Source: Caldimonas brevitalea
GTDB lineage: Bacteria > Pseudomonadota > Gammaproteobacteria > Burkholderiales > Burkholderiaceae_C
Reading direction: 5' to 3'
Length of the DNA stretch: 64,000 nucleotides
Assembly (NCBI RefSeq): GCF_001017435.1
Contig: NZ_CP011371.1
Coordinates: 992,001 to 1,056,000, forward strand
The notes below the pieces were generated by a model. That model ran no database searches, was not told where the DNA came from, and saw only the letters and a list, made by a program, of their open reading frames with translations. Shown here piece after piece: positions 17,219 to 27,928 of the stretch (the first letter of the stretch is position 1; each line of letters begins with the position of its first letter). The translations under genes and the position numbers were made by a program.

Positions 17219-17776
17219 ATGAGCCTCATGACCCGCAGGCAGCTGTGTGCCGCGTCCCTCTCAGCCGTCTTGTGTTCGGCCCTGCCGGCCGGGGCTGCGT
17301 TGCCGGTCGGCGCCGCCGCGCCCGACTTCACCACCGAGGCCGCTTTGGCGGGCCAGCCGTTCAAGTTCAGCCTGGCGGATGCGCTGAAGAAGGGCCCGGT
17401 GGTCTTGTACTTCTACCCCAAGGCCTTCACGAGCGGCTGCACCGTCGAAGCGCATGCTTTTGCCGAGGCGACGCCGCGCTTCCAGGCGGCCGGCGCGACC
17501 GTGATCGGCATGTCCAACGACGACATCGAGACCTTGAAGAAGTTTTCCGTCGAAGCGTGCCGCGACAAGTTCGCGGTGGCCGCCGACCGCAGCGGGCAGA
17601 TCATGAAGCGTTATGACGCAGCGCTGGGCCTCAAGCCCGACCTGGCCGACCGTGTTTCTTACGTGATCAGCCCGCAGGGCAAGATCCTCTATGTCTACGC
17701 CAGCCTCAACCCCGACGGCCATGTGCAGAACACGCTGAAGGCCGTCGAAGCCTGGAAGCGCGAAGCCGCGCGCTAG
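17219..17776 (+). CDS. Exported thiol peroxidase (peroxiredoxin, BCP/PrxQ-like)
   Basis: A 185-residue exported peroxiredoxin. The N-terminus MSLMTRRQLCAASLSAVLC has a twin-arginine-like RRxL motif and a cleavage region near PAGAAL. The AhpC/TSA domain has FYPKAFTSGCTVEAHAF, with peroxidatic Cys74 in the usual T/S-x-x-C context; Cys114 (VEACRDKF) is the only other late cysteine. There is no cysteine five residues after the first, as in classical two-Cys BCP. It would reduce peroxides in the periplasm. AAGGAG precedes the ATG; a GTG three bases upstream is the alternative start. Confidence 0.85.
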   Translation: MSLMTRRQLCAASLSAVLCSALPAGAALPVGAAAPDFTTEAALAGQPFKFSLADALKKGPVVLYFYPKAFTSGCTVEAHAFAEATPRFQAAGATVIGMSNDDIETLKKFSVEACRDKFAVAADRSGQIMKRYDAALGLKPDLADRVSYVISPQGKILYVYASLNPDGHVQNTLKAVEAWKREAAR

Positions 17777-17801
17777 CGTCGCGCGCAGGCCGCCGGGACG
17801 C

Positions 17802-18524
17802 TCAGCGGCCCCGGCGTCCGCGCGACAGCGCCGTCAACACGCAGCAACCGAGCAGCAGCAGCAAGCCGCTGGCGGGCTCCGGCACCGGCGCGAGCGTGCC
17901 GACGGTATCGGTCCACAGAAAGCCGCCGGTCGAGACGGTGAACTGGCCGTTCAGCGCGTACTCGGTTGCGTTGGTCCTCAGGAAGAAGGAGTGCGACGAC
18001 TCACCGCTCCCCACACCGATGGCGCCCATCTGGGGCGGAATGAACTGGAAGACCACCCCGTCCTGGTCAGAGCGAAAGGCGCTCGACAGGGGGACATCGC
18101 CGGGAAGGTCGGAGCGCCAGTCGACGCCGGTCAAGAGCGAACGCGCGAAGCCATCGGCGATGGCCTGGTTGACCTTCAGGATGGGGTCTGACTCGACGCT
18201 GGCGTCGACCGAGATCGTCCAGTAGAAATCGAGCGTGCCGAGCAGATCGCTGCGGACCACGCGCGATTCGACGGTGCCCGTCATCGGGCGGTATTCGGAC
18301 GGGGTCCAGCCGAAGGGATCGACGGTGGGCACCGAATAGTCGAAGCGCGCCACATGGCTGTCGAGCAGCGTGCCCTCCAGCGTGGGGTCGTCGAGGATCG
18401 AGACGCCCTGCGTGACGGCGTCGGTGCCGTCGTCAGGGAACGGAACCGCCTGCACGGGGCCCATCAATGCGGCACCGAGTGCCAGGCCCGCGAGGGTGTG
18501 GAACAAAAATCGGACTGCGTTCAT
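17802..18524 (-). CDS. PEP-CTERM sorting domain protein
   Basis: A 240-residue exported protein with a signal peptide (about residues 1-27, ending PVQAVP) and a C-terminal tripartite sorting signal: VPEPASG, a hydrophobic helix (LLLLLGCCVLTAL) and a basic tail (SRGRRGR). Exosortase systems process such tails for delivery to the cell surface or extracellular matrix. The middle is beta-rich (TGTVESRVVRSDLLGTLDFYWTISV), without a named domain. The GGAAGGAA SD precedes the ATG. It is transcribed divergently from a second PEP-CTERM gene; no exosortase gene is in the window. Confidence 0.82.
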   Translation of the reverse strand: MNAVRFLFHTLAGLALGAALMGPVQAVPFPDDGTDAVTQGVSILDDPTLEGTLLDSHVARFDYSVPTVDPFGWTPSEYRPMTGTVESRVVRSDLLGTLDFYWTISVDASVESDPILKVNQAIADGFARSLLTGVDWRSDLPGDVPLSSAFRSDQDGVVFQFIPPQMGAIGVGSGESSHSFFLRTNATEYALNGQFTVSTGGFLWTDTVGTLAPVPEPASGLLLLLGCCVLTALSRGRRGR

Positions 18525-18791
18525 CGACGTTCCTTCCCGTGTACAAGATCGACGCTGGGCGCGTGCGTGACAGGGCGGGCGACGTGCATCGAAAACGCCT
18601 GTAGCACGCGGTCGAAACTGGCTGGGGACACAGCGTAGCGGCCTGCCGACGTGCCCGACCCCCTGAAATGGGGGGGCCGACGCAAGACCCCTTGCATCGC
18701 GGCCACGGCAGCCCATCGACGCACATGACGTTACCGTTGGCCGCTATCCCTGTCCCTAGAGTAGGTGTTGCACTTTCCAAAAGGGGTCTCC

Positions 18792-19469
18792 ATGCGTCCA
18801 CTGGCCATTGCCTGCCTGTTGTCTGCCTTCGGTGCCACCACTGCCCACGCTGGCGTTGCGTTGCAGCCCGTCGAGGTCTCGACGAGCGCCGGTTGGGTGT
18901 TCGATGTCGAGCACCTGATCGACCAGACCGGTTTGAACACCACCTACGTGTCCGGCGTGGACGACTTCGATGCTTTCGTCTCGACCAAGCCATCGGCCGT
19001 GCATTGTTTCGGCGACTGCGTCTGGGCCACGCAGAACACGCACTCCGCCACGCTCGATTTCGACCTCGGCACGCTGGCCAGCGTCGAGTCGCTCGCGCTG
19101 TGGAATCTCGGCGCCGACGACCCGTCCTCGCTCAAGACGTTCGAGCTGGTGCTGTCGCGCGATGCCGGGTTCAGCGACGCCACGTCGGTCGGCACCTTCA
19201 CCGCCGCCAACGACCTCGGCGACTCCTTCACGACCTTCGTGCAGGTGTTCGACTTCGAACCGACCTTCGCGGCTTATGCCCGCATCAACGTGATCGAGAG
19301 CTGGTCGCCCGATTCGTTCGGCGTCGGGTTCAACGAAGTGGTGTTCAACGCTACGCCCGTTCCCGAGCCGAGCACGTTCGCGCTGACCGGCACGGCCTTG
19401 CTGCTGGGCGCGGTCGTGCGGCGCAAGTACGGGAAGGGCCAACGCCGCACGCTGCCCGCCGCGGCCTGA
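18792..19469 (+). CDS. PEP-CTERM sorting domain protein, discoidin-like
   Basis: A 225-residue exported protein. The signal peptide ends near TTAHAG. The mature part reads like a galactose-binding jelly-roll (STSAGWVFDVEHLIDQTGLN, HSATLDFDLGTLASVESLALWN, TFELVLSRDAGF), suggesting carbohydrate or surface binding. The C-terminal signal is VPEPSTFALTGTALLLGAVVRRKYGKG, a typical PEP-CTERM motif, followed by an extra basic extension of about ten residues. It is divergent from the PEP-CTERM gene at 17802-18524, so the two are probably co-regulated from the shared 267-base intergenic region. AAAAGGGG is the SD. Confidence 0.82.
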   Translation: MRPLAIACLLSAFGATTAHAGVALQPVEVSTSAGWVFDVEHLIDQTGLNTTYVSGVDDFDAFVSTKPSAVHCFGDCVWATQNTHSATLDFDLGTLASVESLALWNLGADDPSSLKTFELVLSRDAGFSDATSVGTFTAANDLGDSFTTFVQVFDFEPTFAAYARINVIESWSPDSFGVGFNEVVFNATPVPEPSTFALTGTALLLGAVVRRKYGKGQRRTLPAAA

Positions 19470-19557
19470 ACCTGCGCGCATCCGGGGCCGCGCCGCGTTC
19501 CCGCGCTCCACGGCACCGGTCACCCGCCGCCTGGGCGCGTCCTTTGCCGAGGCCCGC

Positions 19558-20409
19558 ATGCACCACGCCCGTCCGAGTCGCACCGCCCTGCAGGCCGCCA
19601 CGCAGCGCGCCAAGCACCAGGTGTTCGACGATGATCCCAAGGTGTTCGTCGATCCCGTCTCGGTGCAGATCCTGGGCCCCGGCGTTGCATCCCGGCTGCG
19701 CACCTCGCAGCTGAACAGCAAGGTGTGGCGGCGCATACGCGGCGACGTGGTGGCGCGCAGCCGCATCACCGAAGAGGCACTCGACGAGGCGGTGCAACGG
19801 GGCGTGCGCCAGTATGTGGTGCTGGGCGCCGGGCTCGACACTTTCGCCTATCGCAACCCCTATCCGGCCTCGGCGTTGCGCGTGTTCGAAGTCGACCATC
19901 CGGCCACCCAGGCGTGGAAACGCCAGTTGCTGGCCGACGCGCGCATCCCGATTCCCGAGTCGTTGACCTTCACGCCGGTCGATTTCGAAGCGCAGGCCTG
20001 GGCCGACGCCCTGCAGGCCGCCGGCTTCCGGGCCGACCAGCCGGTGTTCTTCTCCTGGCTCGGCGTGACGATGTATCTGACGCCGGCCGCCGTGAGGGCG
20101 ACGTTGCGCTGGATCGTCAGCCACGCCGCGCCGGGCAGCGGCGTGGTGTTCGACCACCTCGTGCCGTTCTCGTCCTTGCGGCCGGTGGAGCGCTGGACGC
20201 GCCGTCTGGTCGGGTTGCGCTGCGCACTGTTGGGTGAGCCCTGGCGTTCGTGTTTCGACCCCCGGCAACTGGCGCAGGAACTGCTCGCGATCGGCTATGC
20301 CGAGGCCGAGGCCTTGACGGCGCTCGAGATCAACCCGCGGCTGTTCCGCGACCGCGGCGACGACCTCAAGTACAGCCGCATGGTGGCCCTCATCAAGGCG
20401 CAGGTCTGA
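19558..20409 (+). CDS. Leucine-carboxyl-methyltransferase-type SAM methyltransferase
   Basis: A 283-residue member of the TIGR00027/COG3315 group. Features are ALQAATQRAKHQVFDDDPKV at the N-terminus, the SAM site QYVVLGAGLDTFAYR, FEVDHPATQAWKRQLL (ribose-binding Glu), FTPVDFE, and FFSWLGVTMYLT. Relatives methylate carboxyl or hydroxyl groups of small molecules, often polyketide-like. The acceptor here is unknown and no biosynthetic cluster is nearby. The gene ends four bases before the convergent hybrid kinase gene. Confidence 0.82.
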   Translation: MHHARPSRTALQAATQRAKHQVFDDDPKVFVDPVSVQILGPGVASRLRTSQLNSKVWRRIRGDVVARSRITEEALDEAVQRGVRQYVVLGAGLDTFAYRNPYPASALRVFEVDHPATQAWKRQLLADARIPIPESLTFTPVDFEAQAWADALQAAGFRADQPVFFSWLGVTMYLTPAAVRATLRWIVSHAAPGSGVVFDHLVPFSSLRPVERWTRRLVGLRCALLGEPWRSCFDPRQLAQELLAIGYAEAEALTALEINPRLFRDRGDDLKYSRMVALIKAQV

Positions 20410-20413
20410 GCGG

Positions 20414-23305
<2,892 letters not shown>

Positions 23306-23554
23306 GGAGCAACAGGTGGCGTCGTCGCCAAATTACCACGCCCGAGCGCGCACGCCGAGCTGGTCTCTACCGAGGGCAAGGCGCCGAGTGTGGCGTGCGT
23401 CACGGATCCGGCCGCGGGCGTCCGGCGGTGTGCGCCGCGCCGGTACGGTCCCTGGGTCTTGATGGCGCCCCGGGTTCATGCAAACGTCATGCGAGGGTCA
23501 TGGCCACGTCACCCGTGCTGCCTACGCTGGCGGCACCTTGGACTGGAGATCGTG

Positions 23555-24400
23555 ATGAGGGACCTGCCGTCGCCGACCTTGCCGTTTTCGGAGATACGCT
23601 TGCCTCGGGGGTCACTTCACCCGCGCCCTGCTGCAGCTGTTGTCGATACCGCGCCGCCGCTGGCCCCTGTGGCCGCGCTCCAGGTGGCCTGGGCGCGCCA
23701 CGCGGACGACATCCTCGCGGCCCAACGCCTGAGGTACCAGATCTTCGCCGAGGAGATGGGGGCCCGGCTGGCCCCGCCGCGCGGAGCGCCGGCCGGGCAC
23801 GACGTCGACATGTTCGACGCGCACTGCGAGCACCTGCTGGTGCGCGCCGGCGGTGAACACGGCCCGGTGGTCGGCACCTATCGCGTGCTGACACCCGATG
23901 CAGCACGCCGCGTCGGCGGGCTGTACAGCGAGACCGAGTTCGACCTCACGCGGTTGCGGCCGCTGCGCCCGCGCATGGTCGAACTGGGCCGTTCCTGTGT
24001 GCACCCCGACTACCGCTCGGGCGGTGCCATCCTGGCCTTGTGGGGCGCGTTGGCCGAGTTCATGTTCCGCAACCGGCTCGACACGATGATCGGCTGCGCC
24101 AGCATCAGCATGCGTGACGGCGGCCATGTGGCGGCCAGCCTGTGGGAGCGGCTGCGCCAGAGCCACCTGGCGCCGATCGAATGGCGCGTGCGCCCGCGCC
24201 TGCCGTTGCCGGTGCACGAGCTGCGCCGTGACCTCGACGTCGAACCGCCGGCGCTGATCAAGGGTTATTTGCGTTGCGGCGCCAAGATCCTGGGCGCACC
24301 GGCCTGGGACCCTGACTTCAACACCGCCGACCTGCCGATGCTGATGCGCATCGACGATCTGCCGCCGCGCTACCGGCGCCACTTTCTGGGCGGCGGCTGA
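23555..24400 (+). CDS. olsB: L-ornithine N-alpha-acyltransferase (OlsB-type)
   Basis: A 281-residue GNAT-fold acyltransferase with the features of OlsB/COG3176: AQRLRYQIFAEEMGARL, FDAHCEHLLV, VVGTYRVLTPDAARR, YSETEFDL, and VELGRSCVHPDYRSGGAIL. OlsB transfers a 3-hydroxyacyl group from ACP to ornithine, the first step of ornithine-lipid synthesis at the inner membrane. The second acyltransferase, OlsA, is not in the window. The first 45 residues are divergent. ATG 23555 follows CTGGAG; a GTG one codon earlier is also possible. It converges on ptsH. Confidence 0.78.
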   Translation: MRDLPSPTLPFSEIRLPRGSLHPRPAAAVVDTAPPLAPVAALQVAWARHADDILAAQRLRYQIFAEEMGARLAPPRGAPAGHDVDMFDAHCEHLLVRAGGEHGPVVGTYRVLTPDAARRVGGLYSETEFDLTRLRPLRPRMVELGRSCVHPDYRSGGAILALWGALAEFMFRNRLDTMIGCASISMRDGGHVAASLWERLRQSHLAPIEWRVRPRLPLPVHELRRDLDVEPPALIKGYLRCGAKILGAPAWDPDFNTADLPMLMRIDDLPPRYRRHFLGGG

Positions 24401-24411
24401 TCCGGCAGCAG

Positions 24412-24429
24412 GGCGCCCCTTGGGGCGCC
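24412..24429. terminator. GC-rich hairpin between convergent olsB and ptsH
   Basis: A perfect 8-bp inverted repeat GGCGCCCC (24412-24419) with GGGGCGCC (24422-24429) and a two-base loop. It sits in the 36-base gap between two converging genes. There is no T tract, so it is at best a weak bidirectional terminator or transcript-end stabiliser. Confidence 0.4.
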
Positions 24430-24436
24430 GGCCCGG

Positions 24437-24706
24437 TTACTCGCCTTCGCCGAACTTGTCGTCGATCAGCGCGACGAGGGCGGACATCGCCGCCTCTTCG
24501 TCCGGGCCGTCGATCTCGATCTCGACCTCAGTGCCGATACCGGCGGCCAGCATCATGACGCCCATGATGCTCTTGGCGTTGACGCGCCGGCCGTTGCGGC
24601 TCATGAAGACCTCGCTCTTGAACGATGCGGCGAGCTTGGTGAGCTTGGCCGAAGCGCGGGCGTGCAGCCCGAGCTTATTGCTGATGGTGATGGTCTGCTT
24701 GATCAT
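24437..24706 (-). CDS. ptsH: Phosphocarrier protein HPr
   Basis: An 89-residue HPr. LGLHARASAKL carries the phospho-accepting His15, and NAKSIMGVMML carries Ser46, the regulatory site. It relays phosphate from enzyme I to EIIA proteins in the cytoplasm. In betaproteobacteria this PTS is usually regulatory rather than sugar-transporting, linked to nitrogen or carbon balance and polyhydroxybutyrate. It overlaps the upstream EIIA gene by 32 bases. A ptsI gene would be expected immediately downstream, but the convergent olsB is there instead. Confidence 0.95.
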   Translation of the reverse strand: MIKQTITISNKLGLHARASAKLTKLAASFKSEVFMSRNGRRVNAKSIMGVMMLAAGIGTEVEIEIDGPDEEAAMSALVALIDDKFGEGE

Positions 24707-25133
24707 GTCCCGGACGATAACCGACGCTTTGTGACTGATTCTGGGGCTTGCTGGTGGTCACCTGCATCACGCCCTGCGACGCCCCGGCGACGGCGCGGGC
24801 GACGAGGGTGTCCAGCGGCTCGTTCTGGTAGCACAGACTGCGCCACAGCATCGGCACATTGACACCTGCCACCACCTTGACGGTCACGCCGTCGCCGAGC
24901 CGCTGCGCGACGTTGCAAGGCGTGGCGCCGAACACGTCGGTCAGGATCAGGGCCTCGGGATTCTTGACGCGGGCGAGCAGCACGCGCGCCTGGGCTTCGA
25001 TGTCTTCGAGCGGCAGGTTGGGGGCGACGTCGAGCGCTTCGACCGCTGCCGCACAGTCCGGAAAGGTGTGCGCCGCGCAAGCCTTCAAGGCGCTGGCGAG
25101 GGGGGCGTGGGCAATGATCAGGATGCCGGACAT
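24675..25133 (-). CDS. PTS EIIA component, mannose/sorbose family
   Basis: A 152-residue EIIA-Man-type protein: MSGILIIAHAPLASAL carries the phosphorylated His9, and EALILTDVFGATPCNVA and VVAGVNVPMLWRSLCY are family motifs. It accepts phosphate from HPr, encoded by the overlapping gene. No EIIB/C/D permease is nearby, so it probably acts as a regulatory EIIA, as in other Burkholderiales. The last about 20 residues (QNQSQSVGYRPGHDQADHHH) are translated from the region overlapping the ptsH start and are unlikely to be part of the fold. Confidence 0.88.
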   Translation of the reverse strand: MSGILIIAHAPLASALKACAAHTFPDCAAAVEALDVAPNLPLEDIEAQARVLLARVKNPEALILTDVFGATPCNVAQRLGDGVTVKVVAGVNVPMLWRSLCYQNEPLDTLVARAVAGASQGVMQVTTSKPQNQSQSVGYRPGHDQADHHHQQ

Positions 25134-25352
25134 AACAAGAATCGTGGATTATCTGCCCAGATGCTCGCCGTGTACCGCGCCAACTGAAACAGTGTGGCGC
25201 CGATCACGATGCAGATAGGCGGCAGTGCAGCACAGCGCGTACCCGCCCGAAGGACCGCGCAAGGCCGTGCGTGCGACAAAGCCGCGCCGGCGCAGAGGCG
25301 CAGAGCCGAGCACAGGCTGCAACGCGGTGTCGACGCGAGGCGGCTGCATGCG

Positions 25353-25886
25353 TCACGGCAGGCGCAGGCCGCTGAAAAAGCTGTCCAGCGCCTCGTCTGA
25401 CAACCGCGTGCCCACCACGCTCGCCTGGTAGACATGCGTGCCTTTGGCGAAGAAGGCCGCGTGCTGCGCGAGTGCGCTGCCGTCGGCGCGCCGGCCGGCC
25501 ACGGCGATGCGCAAGGCTTGCGGATTGGGGGTCATGCCCGCCACCCCGGCCGGCCCCAGCACCGTTTCCTGGCCGCCGAGGTTGCCCACCGCGGCCGCGC
25601 GCAACTCGTTCAAGGCCGGTGTGACACGGGCCGGGTCGCCCAGGTCGACATGCGTCACACCGAAGGTCATGCCGCTGGTGCTGCAGCTGAACATCGACAT
25701 GCGCCCCGTCGCCCCGCCGAGCGGCACCTCGCGCGCATGGCTGAGCGGCTTGCACGGAAACAGCGCCTCGAGGCCGGTGTTCTCGGGGCGCACCTGGCGC
25801 CAATCCAGGCCGGGGCTGCAGGCCACCAGGGCCGCGGCGGCGGCGGCGATCAGGGCAGGGCCGGGGGCGGGCAAAGGTCGGTTCAT
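25353..25886 (-). CDS. Lipoprotein of unknown function
   Basis: A 177-residue protein. The N-terminus MNRPLPAPGPALIAAAAAAL ends with the lipobox LVACSPG, so the mature protein is probably lipid-anchored and periplasm-facing. The mature domain contains WRQVRPENTGLEALFPCKPL, MSMFSCSTSGMTFGVTHVDL and KGTHVYQASVVG, a beta-rich fold with two cysteines. Such short uncharacterised lipoproteins are frequent in Burkholderiales. I cannot assign a function. ATG 25886 is chosen for the signal peptide. It is upstream of, and in the same direction as, the EIIA-HPr pair, with a 219-base gap. Confidence 0.7.
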   Translation of the reverse strand: MNRPLPAPGPALIAAAAAALVACSPGLDWRQVRPENTGLEALFPCKPLSHAREVPLGGATGRMSMFSCSTSGMTFGVTHVDLGDPARVTPALNELRAAAVGNLGGQETVLGPAGVAGMTPNPQALRIAVAGRRADGSALAQHAAFFAKGTHVYQASVVGTRLSDEALDSFFSGLRLP

Positions 25887-25989
25887 CGGCAGGATTATCG
25901 ACAGCGCCCTCACAATCGGGTCGAGTGCCGCAGGGGAACCCCACGTGGCGAGGGGCCCGGGCGGCACACGAACACGACAAGGAGAGCAC

Positions 25990-26688
25990 ATGGCCGATTT
26001 CGTATTGGTGCAGGGCGCCTGGCATGGTGCCTGGTGTTGGAAGCGGGTGTTGCCGGCCTTGTGGCAGGCCGGTCACCGCGCCTTCCCCGTCAGCCTGACA
26101 GGCGTGGGCGAGCGGGCCCATCTGGTGGGCACACCGATCACGCTGCAGACGCACATCGACGATGTCGTCAACGTCATCGAGGCCGAAGAACTGCAGCGGG
26201 CGGTGCTGGTAGGCCACAGCTACGCCGGCATGGTGATCACCGGGGTCGCCGACCGCCTGGCCGAGCGCATCGCACATTTGGTCTACCTCGACGCGGTGGT
26301 GCCGGCGCCCGGCGAGAGCTGGGCCAGCGGCCACAGCGCCGAAACCCAGGCGGCGCGCCGCAAGGCGATCGCCGAGCAGGGCACGCTGCCGGCCGGCGAC
26401 CCGGCCGCCTTCGGTCTGACGGGTGAGGATGCCGCCTGGGTGGCGCGGCGTTTGACGCCACAGCCCGGCGGCGTTTACGACAGCGCCTTGTCCTTCGACG
26501 CGCAACGTGTCTGGGCGCTGCCCAAGACCTTCATCGACTGCACCGACCCGGCCTTGCCCACCATCGCGGCGTCGCGGCAGAAAGTGCGCCGCGAGCCGGG
26601 TTGGCGGGTGGTCGAGATCGCGACCGGGCACGACGCGATGATCAGCGCACCCGAGCCCTTGCTGCAGGCGCTGTTGGCGCTCGTCTGA
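25990..26688 (+). CDS. Alpha/beta hydrolase (EstC/salicylate-esterase-like)
   Basis: A 232-residue alpha/beta hydrolase of the pyrethroid-esterase/methylketone-synthase-like group. FVLVQGAWHGAWCWKRVLPAL forms the oxyanion region, LVGHSYAGMVITG holds the nucleophilic serine in GxSxG, VYLDAVVPAPGES follows, and EIATGHDAMISAPEPL carries the catalytic histidine. It probably hydrolyses small esters in the cytoplasm. AAGGAG lies just upstream of ATG 25990. It is divergent from the lipoprotein gene and converges on the DUF4197 gene. Confidence 0.83.
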   Translation: MADFVLVQGAWHGAWCWKRVLPALWQAGHRAFPVSLTGVGERAHLVGTPITLQTHIDDVVNVIEAEELQRAVLVGHSYAGMVITGVADRLAERIAHLVYLDAVVPAPGESWASGHSAETQAARRKAIAEQGTLPAGDPAAFGLTGEDAAWVARRLTPQPGGVYDSALSFDAQRVWALPKTFIDCTDPALPTIAASRQKVRREPGWRVVEIATGHDAMISAPEPLLQALLALV

Positions 26689-26709
26689 GGCCGGCGCCCG
26701 GCGCGCGGG

Positions 26710-27408
26710 TCAGAGCGCGCCGAATACCTTGCGCAAGATCGCGCTGCCGGTGCCGATCGGGTCGCGCCGGATCTGCCGCTCTTCCTCGGCGATCATGAAA
26801 AACAGGCCGTCGAGCGCCTTGCCCGTGACATACGGCTCGATGCGGACGTCGGACGACACCAGGCCGAAGGCGGCGGCACGGTCGACCAGCTTGTTGTAGC
26901 GGCGCGCCAGCCCGACCTTGTCGGTGGTGGCCGCGACGATGGGCAAGAAGCGCTGGCCCAGCGGCTCACGCGTCTTGCCCGAGAAGAATTCGGTGACGGA
27001 GGTGTCCGAGCCGCGCAGGATCTGCTTGGCATCGCTGACGCTCATTTGCTTCACCGCGCCGACCAACAGTGACCTGGCTTCGGGCACCGCGGCCTCGGCG
27101 GCCCGGTTCATCGCCGTCTCGAGTTCGTCGAGGCGCTGCGCCTGGCCGATGCTGCGCAGCAGGTCTGCGGCATCTTGCAGATGCTCGGGCAGCGGGATGC
27201 GAACTTTCGGGTTGCCGAGGAATCCATCGGTGCGTCCCAGCAGGTTCACGGCGGTGACGGCGCCGCGCTCGAGCGCGGTTTTCAGGCCCAGGGTGGCGTC
27301 GCGCTCGCTGAGGTCGGAGAGCGACAAGGCCCAGGTCGAGGCGGGCGCGCCGAGCAGCGTGCTGGCGGCCAGGACGCCCAGGCGCCCCGTAAACTTGCGA
27401 CGATCCAC
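26710..27408 (-). CDS. DUF4197 exported protein
   Basis: A DUF4197 family protein, 232 residues from GTG 27408. The N-terminus DRRKFTGRLGVLAASTLLGAP looks like a twin-arginine export signal. The remainder is helical, with GLKTALERGAVTAVNLLGR, NPKVRIPLPEHLQDAADLLRS, AVKQMSVSDAKQILRGSD and FEATURE-typical GKALDGLFFMIAEEE near the end. The family's function is unknown. ATG 27420 would add four residues, but it has no SD, whereas the GTG has GGAG six bases upstream. Its start region is interlocked with the divergent tlpA-like gene. Confidence 0.8.
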   Translation of the reverse strand: MDRRKFTGRLGVLAASTLLGAPASTWALSLSDLSERDATLGLKTALERGAVTAVNLLGRTDGFLGNPKVRIPLPEHLQDAADLLRSIGQAQRLDELETAMNRAAEAAVPEARSLLVGAVKQMSVSDAKQILRGSDTSVTEFFSGKTREPLGQRFLPIVAATTDKVGLARRYNKLVDRAAAFGLVSSDVRIEPYVTGKALDGLFFMIAEEERQIRRDPIGTGSAILRKVFGAL

Positions 27409-27421
27409 GGAGAACTCCATG
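27406..27421. promoter_or_regulatory. Symmetric ribosome-binding site shared by divergent genes
   Basis: The 10-base element GGAGAACTCC (27409-27418) reads GGAGTTCTCC on the other strand. On plus it supplies GGAG with a six-base spacer to ATG 27419; on minus it supplies GGAG with a six-base spacer to GTG 27408. The two start codons therefore flank one near-palindromic Shine-Dalgarno, and each gene's promoter must lie inside the other's coding sequence. Confidence 0.6.
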
Positions 27422-27919
27422 AAAAAAGCACATTATCTAGCCGCGCTGGTGGCGGCCCTGGCCATCGGCGTCGGCGGTTATCTGGCGGTGGGCCGCACCG
27501 AAACCGCGCCTGCGGTCGACTATGTGTTGCTGGACGGCAAGCGGGAGAACTTCGCGGACCTCAAGGGCAAGGTCGTGCTCGTCAACTTCTGGGCCACCAG
27601 CTGTACCACCTGCGTCAAGGAAATGCCGGAGATGGTGCACACCTACGAGAAGTACCACGGGCGTGGCCTCGACTTCGTTGCGGTGGCGATGAGCTACGAC
27701 CCGCCGGCTTATGTCGCCAACTTCGCTGAAACGCGCAAGCTGCCGTTCAAGGTGGCGATCGACAACACCGGTGAAGTCGCCAAGCGTTTCGGCGACATCC
27801 GACTGACGCCGACCACGTTCCTGCTAAACAAGCGCGGCGAGGTGGTCAAGCGGTATCTCGGCGAGCCCGATTTCGCCGCGCTGCACCAATTGGTGGAGCA
27901 GTTGCTCGCCGAAGGCTGA
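27419..27919 (+). CDS. TlpA-type membrane-anchored thiol-disulfide reductase
   Basis: A 166-residue protein with one N-terminal hydrophobic segment (YLAALVAALAIGVGGYLAVG) that anchors it to the inner membrane. The periplasmic thioredoxin domain is VVLVNFWATSCTTCVKEMP with active-site Cys62-Thr-Thr-Cys65, then FVAVAMSYDPPAYV and the cis-proline region RLTPTTFLLNKRG. It likely reduces disulfides in cytochrome or copper-site maturation, or responds to peroxide. The CTTC pair differs from the commoner CPPC/CAPC of CcmG. It is divergent from the DUF4197 gene and ends nine bases from the convergent EamA gene. Confidence 0.88.
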   Translation: MKKAHYLAALVAALAIGVGGYLAVGRTETAPAVDYVLLDGKRENFADLKGKVVLVNFWATSCTTCVKEMPEMVHTYEKYHGRGLDFVAVAMSYDPPAYVANFAETRKLPFKVAIDNTGEVAKRFGDIRLTPTTFLLNKRGEVVKRYLGEPDFAALHQLVEQLLAEG

Positions 27920-27928
27920 GGGCGCCAC

